DNA from: Cellulomonas sp.
Lineage (GTDB): Bacteria > Actinomycetota > Actinomycetes > Actinomycetales > Cellulomonadaceae
DNA length: 6,694 nt
Direction: 5' to 3'
Assembly (NCBI GenBank): GCA_027451305.1
Contig: DAIDJQ010000177.1
Span: forward strand, 1 to 6,694
The position numbers and the translations under genes are program-made. This document shows, piece by piece, positions 1 to 5,464 of this stretch. Within the stretch, counting starts at the first letter, position 1, and every line of letters starts with the position of its first letter. The notes below the pieces were generated by a model. That model was given only the letters and a program-made list of their open reading frames with translations, did no database searches and was not told the DNA's origin.

Positions 1-6
1 AGGGGG

Positions 7-36
7 TTGGTCAACGGCGGTGCAGCCCGTTATGGT
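7..36 (+). promoter_or_regulatory. Putative sigma-70-type promoter of the carboxypeptidase gene
   Basis: A -35-like TTGGTC (7-12) and a -10-like TATGGT (31-36, fitting the actinobacterial TANNNT form) are separated by 18 nt. They lie about 70 nt upstream of the GTG at 107, which leaves an untranslated leader of roughly 60 nt. The boxes are read directly from the sequence. Promoter function is inferred from spacing and position only. Confidence 0.4.
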
Positions 37-106
37 TCCGTGACCAGGGGCAGGGATCGTTGTCGCCACGCCGTGACCGGACGGCACGCAGGGACTCGGA
101 GGTGTC

Positions 107-913
107 GTGGGGTCGCATCGCGACAAGCCCGCCTCGCCTCGTCGTGCGCGCGCAGCGCGCGTCCCCGAGGCGCACGCGGCACCCCGCCGGCGCCACGGCG
201 CCCGCCTGGCGGGGCGCATCGGCATCCTCGCGGCCCTCACCGGCATCACCGTGGTGCTCCCCGTCTCGCAGTCCGCGCTCGCGGCGGCCGGGGTCCCGCT
301 CGCGTTCGCGACGCACGTGGCCCTACCCTCGACGCTCGACGCGCTGACCTCGGTGCCGCCCTCGCAGCAGACGCCCGCCTCGCTCCTGGCCATGCCCGGC
401 GCACGGACGGCGCTCGACGTGTCGAGCGCGCAGCGGGTGTCTCGCTCGGTCGAGCGCAGCCCCCTGCCGGGGTGCGACGGCATCGCGCGCCCCGAGGGCA
501 AGAACGGGCTGGTTCCGGCCGCCGATCTGTGCACGCTCTTCGACGGCCACACGCAGATGCGCGCCGACGCCGCCGTCGCGCTCGCAAACCTCAACGAGGC
601 CTACGTCGCGAAGTTCGGCTCGGACATGTGCCTCGAGTCGGGCTACCGCACGCTCGCACAGCAGTACGCGGTCAAGGCCGAGCGGGGCAACCTCGCCGCG
701 GTCCCCGGCACGAGCAACCACGGCTGGGGCCTGGCGGTCGACTTCTGCTCGCGCGAGACCTCCGGTGCGCGGTGGGCCTGGCTCAAGGAGAACGGACCGC
801 TCTACGGCTTCCAGAACCCGCCCTGGGCGCAGATCGGCGGCGGTGGCCCCCACGAGCCCTGGCACTGGGAGTTCGTCAAGGGCGTCCAGGCCAACGGCGC
901 CTGGTTGGGCTGA
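107..913 (+). CDS. M15 family (VanY-type) D-alanyl-D-alanine carboxypeptidase, membrane-anchored or secreted
   Basis: This 268-residue zinc peptidase of the M15B/VanY family is expected to act outside the membrane on D-Ala-D-Ala ends of peptidoglycan stem peptides. The GTG start at 107 is preceded by GGAGG (98-102). The N-terminal 38 residues are rich in Arg and basic, followed by a hydrophobic stretch (about 39-61) that is either a signal peptide ending near SALAA or a membrane anchor. A low-complexity linker leads to the catalytic domain at about 120-268. Visible motifs are SGYR (178-181), S-x-H-x2-G-x-A-x-D with zinc ligands H205 and D212, and EPWHWEF with the probable catalytic E250 and zinc ligand H253. 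The key residues are therefore all present. Four cysteines (123, 142, 175, 214) could form disulfides, which fits an exported domain. It may be housekeeping wall trimming rather than glycopeptide resistance, since no vanHAX-like genes are nearby. It ends directly against the convergent epimerase gene. Confidence 0.9.
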   Translation: MGSHRDKPASPRRARAARVPEAHAAPRRRHGARLAGRIGILAALTGITVVLPVSQSALAAAGVPLAFATHVALPSTLDALTSVPPSQQTPASLLAMPGARTALDVSSAQRVSRSVERSPLPGCDGIARPEGKNGLVPAADLCTLFDGHTQMRADAAVALANLNEAYVAKFGSDMCLESGYRTLAQQYAVKAERGNLAAVPGTSNHGWGLAVDFCSRETSGARWAWLKENGPLYGFQNPPWAQIGGGGPHEPWHWEFVKGVQANGAWLG

Positions 914-1822
914 TCAGCGCAGCTGCAGTCCCCAGGTGAGCGTGTGCGACGCGCCCGGGGCGAGCTCCACCAGGTCGTCACCGGTGCGGAACGCGTCCGC
1001 GACGCACGTCATGGGCTCGGCCGCCACCGCGGTGCGCCGGATGGCCTCGACCTCGTCGCCCGTGCAGACCTGCCACGCGCGCGCCGCGCCGTCGGCCCAC
1101 ATCGCCACCGTGGTGCCGTCCGGGCGGCCCAGGAGCAGCCAGGACAGGCCGTCGGCGTCACGGACCAGGTCGGTCCAGGCGTCGTCGTACGCGTGGCCCG
1201 CGAGGGCGACCGGCGTGCGCAGGTCGAAGCCGTTGGTCACCGGCTCGGTGCCGGTGGGCAGCAGGCGGTTGTCGACGGTGACGTGGCGTGCGGCGTCGAC
1301 GCGCAGCGTGCAGGCGTCGAGCTCGGCCCCGGCGGTGGACAGCCACGGGTGGACGCCCGCGCCGTAGGGCGCGGTCGACGTGCCGCCGTTGGTCGCGGTG
1401 ATCGTCGCGCGCAGGCCGGACTCGCCGAGCGAGAAGGCGGCGACGAGCCGCAGCGGCCACGGGTACCCCGTGGTGGGGACGATGGTGTGCGTGAGCTCGA
1501 TCGACGTGCCGTCGTCGGACACGCCGGCGGTCTCCCAGCGCACGTGCGTGACGAGCCCGTGCAGCGCCGTCATGCGCGCCGGCTCGCTCACCGGCACCTG
1601 GTGCACCGTGCCGCCGTACTCGTACAGGCCGTTGGCCAGCCGGTTCGGCCACGGCGCGAGGACCATGCCGGAGAACGCGGGGGCCAGCTCGGCCTCGTCG
1701 TACGGCCGGACGACGTCCGCCCCGCCGACGCGGTAGGACCGGAGCGAGGCGCCGACCTCCGTGATCACGGCCTCCTGGCCGCCGGAGCGCAGGACGTACT
1801 GGCTGCCACTGGGGAGAGTCAC
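914..1822 (-). CDS. Aldose 1-epimerase family protein (GalM/YihR-like mutarotase)
   Basis: This cytosolic sugar mutarotase-fold protein is predicted to interconvert alpha and beta anomers of an aldose or a sugar derivative. The exact sugar cannot be told from the sequence. Counting from the GTG at 1861 (315 residues), family landmarks are APWPNR (69-74), LHG with H101, GVHPW with the probable general acid H171, a D226/D227 pair, and A-E-P-M-T with E282 as the probable catalytic base, followed by the DAF motif and a C-terminal TWGL strand. I prefer the internal GTG at 1822 (302 residues). The family-like sequence begins there (TLPSGSQY), the 13 extra residues are basic and unlike the family, and a TANNNT box lies 8 nt upstream of that GTG. 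Neither start has a clear ribosome-binding site. The stop codon (914-916) abuts the stop of the convergent carboxypeptidase gene. The gene is divergent from the CpaF-type gene. Confidence 0.88.
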   Translation of the reverse strand: MTLPSGSQYVLRSGGQEAVITEVGASLRSYRVGGADVVRPYDEAELAPAFSGMVLAPWPNRLANGLYEYGGTVHQVPVSEPARMTALHGLVTHVRWETAGVSDDGTSIELTHTIVPTTGYPWPLRLVAAFSLGESGLRATITATNGGTSTAPYGAGVHPWLSTAGAELDACTLRVDAARHVTVDNRLLPTGTEPVTNGFDLRTPVALAGHAYDDAWTDLVRDADGLSWLLLGRPDGTTVAMWADGAARAWQVCTGDEVEAIRRTAVAAEPMTCVADAFRTGDDLVELAPGASHTLTWGLQLR

Positions 1823-1830
1823 AAGCCGAC

Positions 1831-1836
1831 ACCGTA
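1831..1836 (-). promoter_or_regulatory. Putative -10 box for a leaderless epimerase transcript
   Basis: On the minus strand the hexamer reads TACGGT (TANNNT) and is followed by 8 nt and then the GTG at 1822. Transcription would then begin at or next to the start codon. No convincing -35 box is visible. The hexamer is observed. Leaderless initiation is inferred from spacing and from the absence of a ribosome-binding site. Confidence 0.3.
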
Positions 1837-1878
1837 CCTGGACGTGTGACCGCTTCCGCACACCGGGGGTCCCGGGCG

Positions 1879-1908
1879 GTCACCCGATCGGGTGCGCAGC
1901 CGGGTGAC
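1879..1908. promoter_or_regulatory. Operator-like palindrome in the divergent intergenic region
   Basis: A perfect 14-bp palindrome, CACCCGATCGGGTG, occupies 1881-1894. Overlapping it, GTCACCCG (1879-1886) forms a second perfect 8-bp inverted repeat with CGGGTGAC (1901-1908). CGGGTG recurs at 1889, 1901 and 1921. The site sits between the divergent epimerase and CpaF-type genes, about 45 bp behind the putative epimerase -10 box. This is where a dimeric repressor or activator would be expected. The binding protein is unknown, and a cruciform or chance GC-rich symmetry remains possible. Confidence 0.4.
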
Positions 1909-2021
1909 GCGTGCGTGGCCCGGGTGAATCCGGTGGAGGACGAACCACGCGTTCCGTGCGAATGCCCTACCGTCCGGCCCATCGGGCTGCGGTGGCAGAC
2001 GACAGACCGAGGGGTGGGGGC

Positions 2022-2759
2022 ATGTCCTGGGACGGGGCGGCCCTCGTCGAGCGTGAGGTGCGCGAGCTCATCCGCCGGCGGGGGCTGGATCCGGCGCGCG
2101 ACCCCGACGGGGTGCGGGCGCTGGTGTCGGCGGCGATCGCCGACTACGACGAGCGGTCGGTGCTGGGCGCCGTACCGCCGCTCGACGACGCCGCGGCGGT
2201 GCACAAGCAGGTGGTCGACGCGGTCGCCGGGCTCGGGCCGCTGCAGCGGTACCTCGACGACGAGACCGTCGAGGAGATCTGGATCAACTCGCCGTCCCAG
2301 GTGTTCGTGGCCCGCGGCGGCGTCGCCGAGCTCACCACGACGATCCTGTCCGAGACGCAGGTGCGCGACCTCGTGGAGCAGATGCTCAAGACCACCGGCC
2401 GGCGCCTGGACATGTCGAGCCCGTTCGTCGACGCGCAGCTGCCGGGGGGCGAGCGGCTGCACGTGGTCATCCCGGACGTGACCCGGCGCTGGGCCGTCAA
2501 CATCCGCAAGCACGTGGTGCGCGCCACCAGCCTGGACGACCTCGTGGTGCTCGGGTCGATGCCGCCGCAGGCCGCCGCCTTCCTCGCCGCCGCCGTACGG
2601 GCCGGCCTCAACGTGCTCGTGTCGGGCGCCACCCAGGCCGGGAAGACCACGGCGCTCAACGCGATGGCGGGCGCGATCCCGGCGCGCGAGCGCGTCATCA
2701 GCTGCGAGGAGGTGTTCGAGCTCAGGAAGGCGGCCCTGGTGCATACTTGCCGATCGTGA
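2022..2759 (+). CDS. cpaF: CpaF/TadA-type secretion ATPase, 5' fragment interrupted by the integrated element
   Basis: This is the N-terminal part of a type II/IV secretion (Tad pilus type) hexameric ATPase, which powers pilus assembly or secretion from the cytoplasmic side. The ATG at 2022 has GAGGGG at 2009-2014 with 7 nt spacing and opens with MSWDG. The N-terminal domain includes LGPL (71-74), EEIWINSP (84-91) and FVDAQLPGGERLH (135-147). Walker A is GATQAGKT (202-209), and the acidic strand RVISCEEVFEL (224-234) follows. After R235 the family sequence stops. The last ten residues (KAALVHTCRS) are unlike the family and end at a TGA overlapping the integrase start. Only 245 residues remain, while family members are roughly 400 or more. 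Walker B and the His box needed for ATP hydrolysis are absent, so this copy is almost certainly inactive. The AGG and AAG codons near the break also look unlike the host gene. It was broken by integration of the downstream element. The missing half is not in this window. Confidence 0.85.
   Translation: MSWDGAALVEREVRELIRRRGLDPARDPDGVRALVSAAIADYDERSVLGAVPPLDDAAAVHKQVVDAVAGLGPLQRYLDDETVEEIWINSPSQVFVARGGVAELTTTILSETQVRDLVEQMLKTTGRRLDMSSPFVDAQLPGGERLHVVIPDVTRRWAVNIRKHVVRATSLDDLVVLGSMPPQAAAFLAAAVRAGLNVLVSGATQAGKTTALNAMAGAIPARERVISCEEVFELRKAALVHTCRS
2700..2756. other. Probable attL (hybrid attachment site)
   Basis: The CpaF-like coding sequence continues to about the CTC codon at 2721-2723 or the AGG at 2724-2726, and non-family sequence starts right after. 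Serine integrases recombine sites of about 40-50 bp at a 2-bp core, so the core should lie near 2720-2730. The left half of the site (attB-derived) would be ATPase-coding sequence and the right half (attP-derived) would reach into the integrase start. The exact core cannot be fixed without an uninterrupted homologue or the attR sequence. Confidence 0.5.
2742..2747 (+). promoter_or_regulatory. Putative -10 box of the integrase gene
   Basis: CATACT resembles the TATAAT consensus and is followed by 8 nt and the GTG at 2756. A leaderless integrase transcript would fit, since no ribosome-binding site stands at a useful distance (AGGAAGG at 2724-2730 is 25 nt away). Any -35 box would fall at the attB-derived side of the junction. 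No recognisable -35 is seen. Confidence 0.3.
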
Positions 2760-4138
2760 GGGCGACGCGGAGACCAGAGGCGGTCATCTACGTGCGGCTC
2801 TCGTTCGACCGACGCGGCGATGAACTCGGTGTCGAGCGTCAGGAGGCCGAGTGCCGGGCGCTCGCGGAGCGCCTCGGGTTGACGGTGAGCAAGGTCTATC
2901 GGGACAACGACGTCTCCGCAACGACCGGGAAGCTCCGCCCAGGTTTCGAGGCGCTGCTGCGGGACCGGCCCGCGGTGGTGATCTGCTGGCATCAGGACCG
3001 GCTGCTCCGGATCTCGAAGGACCTGGAACGGGTGCTCGACGCAGGGTTCACGGTGTACCAGGCGACCGCAGAGAAGACGCCTCTCGACTTGGCCACGCCT
3101 ACGGGTCGCGCGGTTGCTCGAACGATCACCGCCTGGGCGACCTATGAGGGTGAGCACAAGGCGGAACGTCAGCGGGCAGCGAACCGTCAGCGCGCAGCGA
3201 TGGGGCTTCCGCCGGCCGGCGGGCCGCGGTTGTTCGGTTTTGAGAAGGATGGGATCACGCACCACCAGGTGGAGGCGCCGCTCGTCCGGAAGGCCGCAGA
3301 GGGGCTGCTGGCGGGGTCGTCGGTGCGCTCGCTGGCGCGGGCCTGGAATGAGGCTGGCTGCGTCACCTGGCGGGGGAATCCCTGGGACGCGTCCTCGGTG
3401 CGCCGTGTTCTGCAGAACCCGCGCATCGCAGGCCTCGCGAGGTACGACCACGCTGAGCTCCCGGGAGTGTCGACGGTCTGGGAGCCGATCGTCGACGAAG
3501 CCATGTGGCGGGCTGTCCAGGCGATCCTGGCCGACCCACGGAGGCGCAGGGTATGGGACCAGCATGCCCGCTATCTGCTGACCAGCATCGCGCTGTGCGG
3601 GCGCTGCCAAAGTGACGGCATCCTGGCCACGGTGGGGACCGCGCACACCCAGCACAAGGTGCGCATCTACAAGTGCGCCGAGAGGGCCGACCTGGCGAGG
3701 AAGGCCGCCGACATCGACGCGTTCGTCACTGAGGCGGTGCTCAGCCGGCTCGAGCATCCGGGCTTCGCTGCTGCCCTGGGCGGTGGGGGATCAGCGGACG
3801 AAGAGCCGGACTACGCGGCAGAGGCGGCAGGGATCAGAACCAGCCTCGATGAGCTGGCGACCGCGTTCGGGAGCGGCGCGATCAGCCTCACGCAGCTGAC
3901 GACAGCTTCAGCGGTCCTCAACGAGCGGCTCGAGGCCGCGGAAGCGGCCATGAAGGGGCGCGCTGGCGACGTTCTCGGCGCTTTCGTGGGACGGGACCCC
4001 CACGAGGTGTGGCGAAGCCTAGAGCTGGTGCAGAAGCGGGCTGTCGTGCGTGCGGTGACCGCCAGGGTCGTTCTGTTGCCACCGAAGATGGGCCGACAAC
4101 GACTCGACCCAGACAGCATCGTCATCGACTGGCGATAG
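2756..4138 (+). CDS. Large serine recombinase (site-specific integrase)
   Basis: This cytoplasmic DNA recombinase is predicted to catalyse attP x attB integration, and excision with a directionality factor. It is 460 residues from the GTG at 2756. An in-frame TTG at 2747 would add three residues, and the numbering below includes them. The N-terminal catalytic domain starts YVRLS with R17 and nucleophile S19, then ERQ (30-32), and W-H-Q-D-R-L-x-R (81-88). The recombinase domain opens near GPRLFGF (159-165), with VLQNPRIAG (221-229) and WEPIVDEAMW (245-254). A zinc ribbon follows with C284-x2-C287 and C310, but the position where HLSR-type relatives carry the fourth ligand appears to be D315. 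A helical, probably coiled-coil segment spans about 356-402. The length is typical of the family. The start overlaps the stop of the truncated ATPase as GTGA (2756-2759), so translational coupling is possible. Some stretches use more A/T at third positions than the host genes, consistent with foreign origin. It looks intact, though activity is unproven. Confidence 0.93.
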   Translation: MRATRRPEAVIYVRLSFDRRGDELGVERQEAECRALAERLGLTVSKVYRDNDVSATTGKLRPGFEALLRDRPAVVICWHQDRLLRISKDLERVLDAGFTVYQATAEKTPLDLATPTGRAVARTITAWATYEGEHKAERQRAANRQRAAMGLPPAGGPRLFGFEKDGITHHQVEAPLVRKAAEGLLAGSSVRSLARAWNEAGCVTWRGNPWDASSVRRVLQNPRIAGLARYDHAELPGVSTVWEPIVDEAMWRAVQAILADPRRRRVWDQHARYLLTSIALCGRCQSDGILATVGTAHTQHKVRIYKCAERADLARKAADIDAFVTEAVLSRLEHPGFAAALGGGGSADEEPDYAAEAAGIRTSLDELATAFGSGAISLTQLTTASAVLNERLEAAEAAMKGRAGDVLGAFVGRDPHEVWRSLELVQKRAVVRAVTARVVLLPPKMGRQRLDPDSIVIDWR

Positions 4139-4328
4139 CGGCTCGGACCGCTGCCACAACGTCCGGGTCCGGGGCAGGTGCTGAGCGGCCGCGGGCGCGA
4201 GCCTGGGCCAGGACATCAGCAGTCAGCACCGTCTCGCCCACCGGTGGCCGCTGTGTCGGGATGGTGAGCAGGCGCGGTGCTGTCCGCTGTCGCGGCGTTA
4301 GGGACTGTCGCAAAGCCCTCGCGGGCAT
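4122..4328 (-). CDS. Possible small protein of 68 residues, unknown function
   Basis: I do not recognise this reading frame. It has an ATG at 4328 preceded on the minus strand by GGAGAG (4337-4342) with 8 nt spacing, which is one of the better ribosome-binding sites in the window. The predicted protein is basic, with many Arg and Pro residues in its first half and an Ala-rich, probably helical C-terminus (VVAAVRAAIASR). No membrane helix or known motif is visible. Its 3' end overlaps the convergent integrase gene by 17 bp. Third positions are only moderately GC-rich, weaker than in clear genes here. It could be a real small gene or an antisense artefact of GC-rich DNA. Confidence 0.2.
   Translation of the reverse strand: MPARALRQSLTPRQRTAPRLLTIPTQRPPVGETVLTADVLAQARARGRSAPAPDPDVVAAVRAAIASR
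4137..4152 (+). terminator. Small hairpin at the integrase stop codon
   Basis: AGCGG (4137-4141) and CCGCT (4148-4152) form a 5-bp stem with a 6-nt loop that starts within the integrase TAG stop. There is no T-run after it, so it is at best a weak or Rho-assisted terminator. It may be chance in such GC-rich DNA. Confidence 0.2.
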
Positions 4329-4478
4329 GATTGTCGCTCTCCGGCCGAGGAACCGGCGGGTGTGTGTCTCGACGGACTCCACGATACCGATGCGTCTATA
4401 CGGGGACCTCCAGAGGCAGGCAAGACGTCGGGCCGCAGTCAAGGAACGACGACCTCACGCCGAAGCAACCTCGTGACG
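4139..4478. other. Stretch without a convincing gene between integrase and membrane protein
   Basis: Beyond the hairpin at the integrase stop and the doubtful 68-residue minus-strand frame, no gene is supported here. The stretch contains a 10-bp palindrome CCACCGGTGG (4238-4247) and a -10-like TATACG (4397-4402) that could serve the downstream membrane-protein gene, but no matching -35 box was found. The plus-strand frames across it read as Arg-rich low-quality protein. A longer start for the membrane protein at GTG 4362 was considered less likely. Confidence 0.4.
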
Positions 4479-4904
4479 ATGACGACCCTGCTGCCGGTGA
4501 TTGCATCCCTGCTGGCAGCTGGCCTCGGCGCCCTGGGGAGTGCCGGATGGACAGCCGACGCCCGACTGCTTCGACGGGCAGATCAAGCCCTCCAGTTGGC
4601 GGCGAAGACCCAGCGGCGGGACCTGCGGGTCAAGCTCCGGGACGCCGCACATGCAGACATCGAGGAGGCCCTGAAACGTCGCGGCGCGCTGCGCCCACTA
4701 CTCGCGGTGGGCAGTGCGTCTATCGGAGCGACGCTCGCCGCGGTGTGGCTTATCCCGTGGTGGATCACTCAGCACCCCCAACAGGCCGCCGGATGGCTCG
4801 GCACCGTCTGGCTCGTGCTTCTCGCGTCCTACGGTCTCGGCGCGATCGTCGGCTGGGCCATGCTCGCAACGATGTGGATGGCCCGACACTCAGCCCTCAA
4901 GTAG
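4479..4904 (+). CDS. Hypothetical small membrane protein with three predicted helices
   Basis: This 141-residue protein is not recognised as a named family. Helix 1 lies at about residues 3-22, followed by a charged, probably helical cytoplasmic segment (28-72) with many Arg/Lys and Glu/Asp residues. Helix 2 is at about 73-96 and includes WLIPWW (90-95), and helix 3 at about 107-133. The positive-inside rule puts the charged segment in the cytoplasm and the N-terminus outside. The start is uncertain: ATG 4479 is where the membrane protein begins, GTG 4473 lies two codons upstream, and neither has a strong ribosome-binding site. An in-frame GTG at 4362 would add 39 low-quality residues. The gene is 340 bp downstream of the integrase in the same orientation and is therefore probable element cargo. 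A role as a phage-type holin, exclusion or immunity protein can be imagined but nothing in the sequence shows it. Confidence 0.55.
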   Translation: MTTLLPVIASLLAAGLGALGSAGWTADARLLRRADQALQLAAKTQRRDLRVKLRDAAHADIEEALKRRGALRPLLAVGSASIGATLAAVWLIPWWITQHPQQAAGWLGTVWLVLLASYGLGAIVGWAMLATMWMARHSALK

Positions 4905-4987
4905 AGCGAGCGAGGTCCACGGCCTCGGCCCGGGCCCGGCGTCCGCACCAACGCCAACCTGTATGCGGTGCTCCACTCCGACAAGCC

Positions 4988-5018
4988 CCAGGCTCGGGCG
5001 GCCGCGTGTTGAGCCTGG
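4988..5018. terminator. Inverted repeat, possible bidirectional terminator
   Basis: CCAGGCTC (4988-4995) and GAGCCTGG (5011-5018) form a perfect 8-bp stem around a 15-nt loop that itself contains the palindrome GCGGCCGC. It sits 84 bp past the membrane-protein stop on the plus strand and 4 bp past the stop of the doubtful minus-strand frame at 5022. There is no T-run on either side, so a Rho-independent terminator of classic form is not shown. A protein-binding site is another possibility. Confidence 0.35.
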
Positions 5019-5021
5019 CTA

Positions 5022-5237
5022 TCAACCGCGGATCAAGACAGGACCGGGGGTCGGCGGCCAGCCGTCGGCGCCGGGCACCACCGCGGTGCTCATCCGGCTG
5101 GCATATCCGCGCGGGAGAGCCCTGGTCGTGGCGACCTGGGCCCGCCACACACCGGCGAGGTCGGTGATCAGCCTGGCTGGCGGGCGGGCGCGAGCATCTC
5201 CACCGTGCACGTCCTCCGCTGTGCAAGGTCTGGACAC
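5022..5237 (-). CDS. Possible small or remnant coding frame, 71 residues, unknown
   Basis: I do not recognise this frame. From about residue 23 (LITDLAGVW) to its end, third positions are almost all G or C and the translation looks protein-like. The first 20 residues are poorer and the GTG at 5237 has no ribosome-binding site. It may be the tail of a decayed gene. An 8-bp-stem inverted repeat lies just past its stop. Against it, the plus-strand frame over the same bases shares the same third positions, so the codon signal is ambiguous as to strand. Confidence 0.2.
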   Translation of the reverse strand: MSRPCTAEDVHGGDARARPPARLITDLAGVWRAQVATTRALPRGYASRMSTAVVPGADGWPPTPGPVLIRG

Positions 5238-5357
5238 GCGCTCTGAACCCGGCGCATGTGCACCCTAGGCATCTCTCACCTGCACGGATAGTCCTACGTC
5301 CATACGCGGGCCCTCGGGGTGCGACCTCCTGCGGCGTGCGCGCGCCGGCGTTTGCGG

Positions 5358-5386
5358 TTCTCTACAGTCTCTACGGTTCTTCACGG
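5358..5386 (+). repeat. Short direct repeats of a CTCTACRG-like motif
   Basis: Three adjacent units read TTCTCTACAG (5358-5367), TCTCTACGG (5368-5376) and TTCTTCACGG (5377-5386). The phasing of about 9-10 bp, close to one helical turn, lies about 80-110 bp before the HNH start. This could be a regulator-binding cluster. The first two units also contain TANNNT boxes (TACAGT at 5363-5368 and TACGGT at 5372-5377). Function is unknown. Confidence 0.3.
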
Positions 5387-5452
5387 CCCCCGCGGTTGTC
5401 GCTGCACCGCTTGTTGGTCGCTGAACTGGCACACAGCGGGTTCATAGCCGCG

Positions 5453-5458
5453 TACCTT
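5453..5458 (+). promoter_or_regulatory. Putative -10 box for a leaderless HNH gene transcript
   Basis: TACCTT (TANNNT) is followed by 6 nt and the ATG at 5465. No Shine-Dalgarno sequence precedes that ATG, so a leaderless transcript is plausible. A clear -35 box is not seen at 16-18 nt upstream. Confidence 0.3.
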
Positions 5459-5464
5459 CGAGCC

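Larger units (their letters stand above)
4905..5464. other. 560-bp stretch with no secure gene
   Basis: Between the membrane-protein gene and the HNH gene no confident coding sequence is seen. It holds an inverted repeat (4988-5018), a doubtful minus-strand frame (5022-5237), a short CTCTAC repeat cluster (5358-5386) and a -10-like box just before the HNH start. The reading frame open on the plus strand across 4905-5268 shares third positions with the minus-strand frame, so base bias alone does not say which strand, if any, is coding. Confidence 0.45.

Noticed and set aside
107..913. Glycopeptide-resistance gene vanY proper
   Set aside because: The family match is clear, but no vanR/S/H/A/X-like neighbours are present. 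A general cell-wall carboxypeptidase is the safer call.
7..939. Plus-strand frame of 310 codons over the carboxypeptidase gene
   Set aside because: It is an Arg-rich translation in another frame over the M15 gene, without its zinc motifs.
1158..2744. Long open minus-strand frame of 528 codons
   Set aside because: It lies antisense to the CpaF-type gene and overlaps the epimerase in another frame. Its translation is His/Arg-rich without recognisable motifs, as expected for the complement of GC-rich coding DNA.
2144..3757. Long open minus-strand frame of 537 codons across the integrase
   Set aside because: It is antisense to two well-supported genes and crosses the element junction, so it cannot be an ancestral gene. 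No motifs are visible.
4238..4247. CCACCGGTGG palindrome as an operator
   Set aside because: Ten-base GC-rich palindromes are expected by chance in this composition, and it is not close to a supported start codon.
5258..5464. Upstream extension of the HNH protein to an in-frame ATG at 5258
   Set aside because: The added 69 residues lack coding character and would bury the Arg-rich N-terminus and membrane start. A -10-like box precedes ATG 5465.
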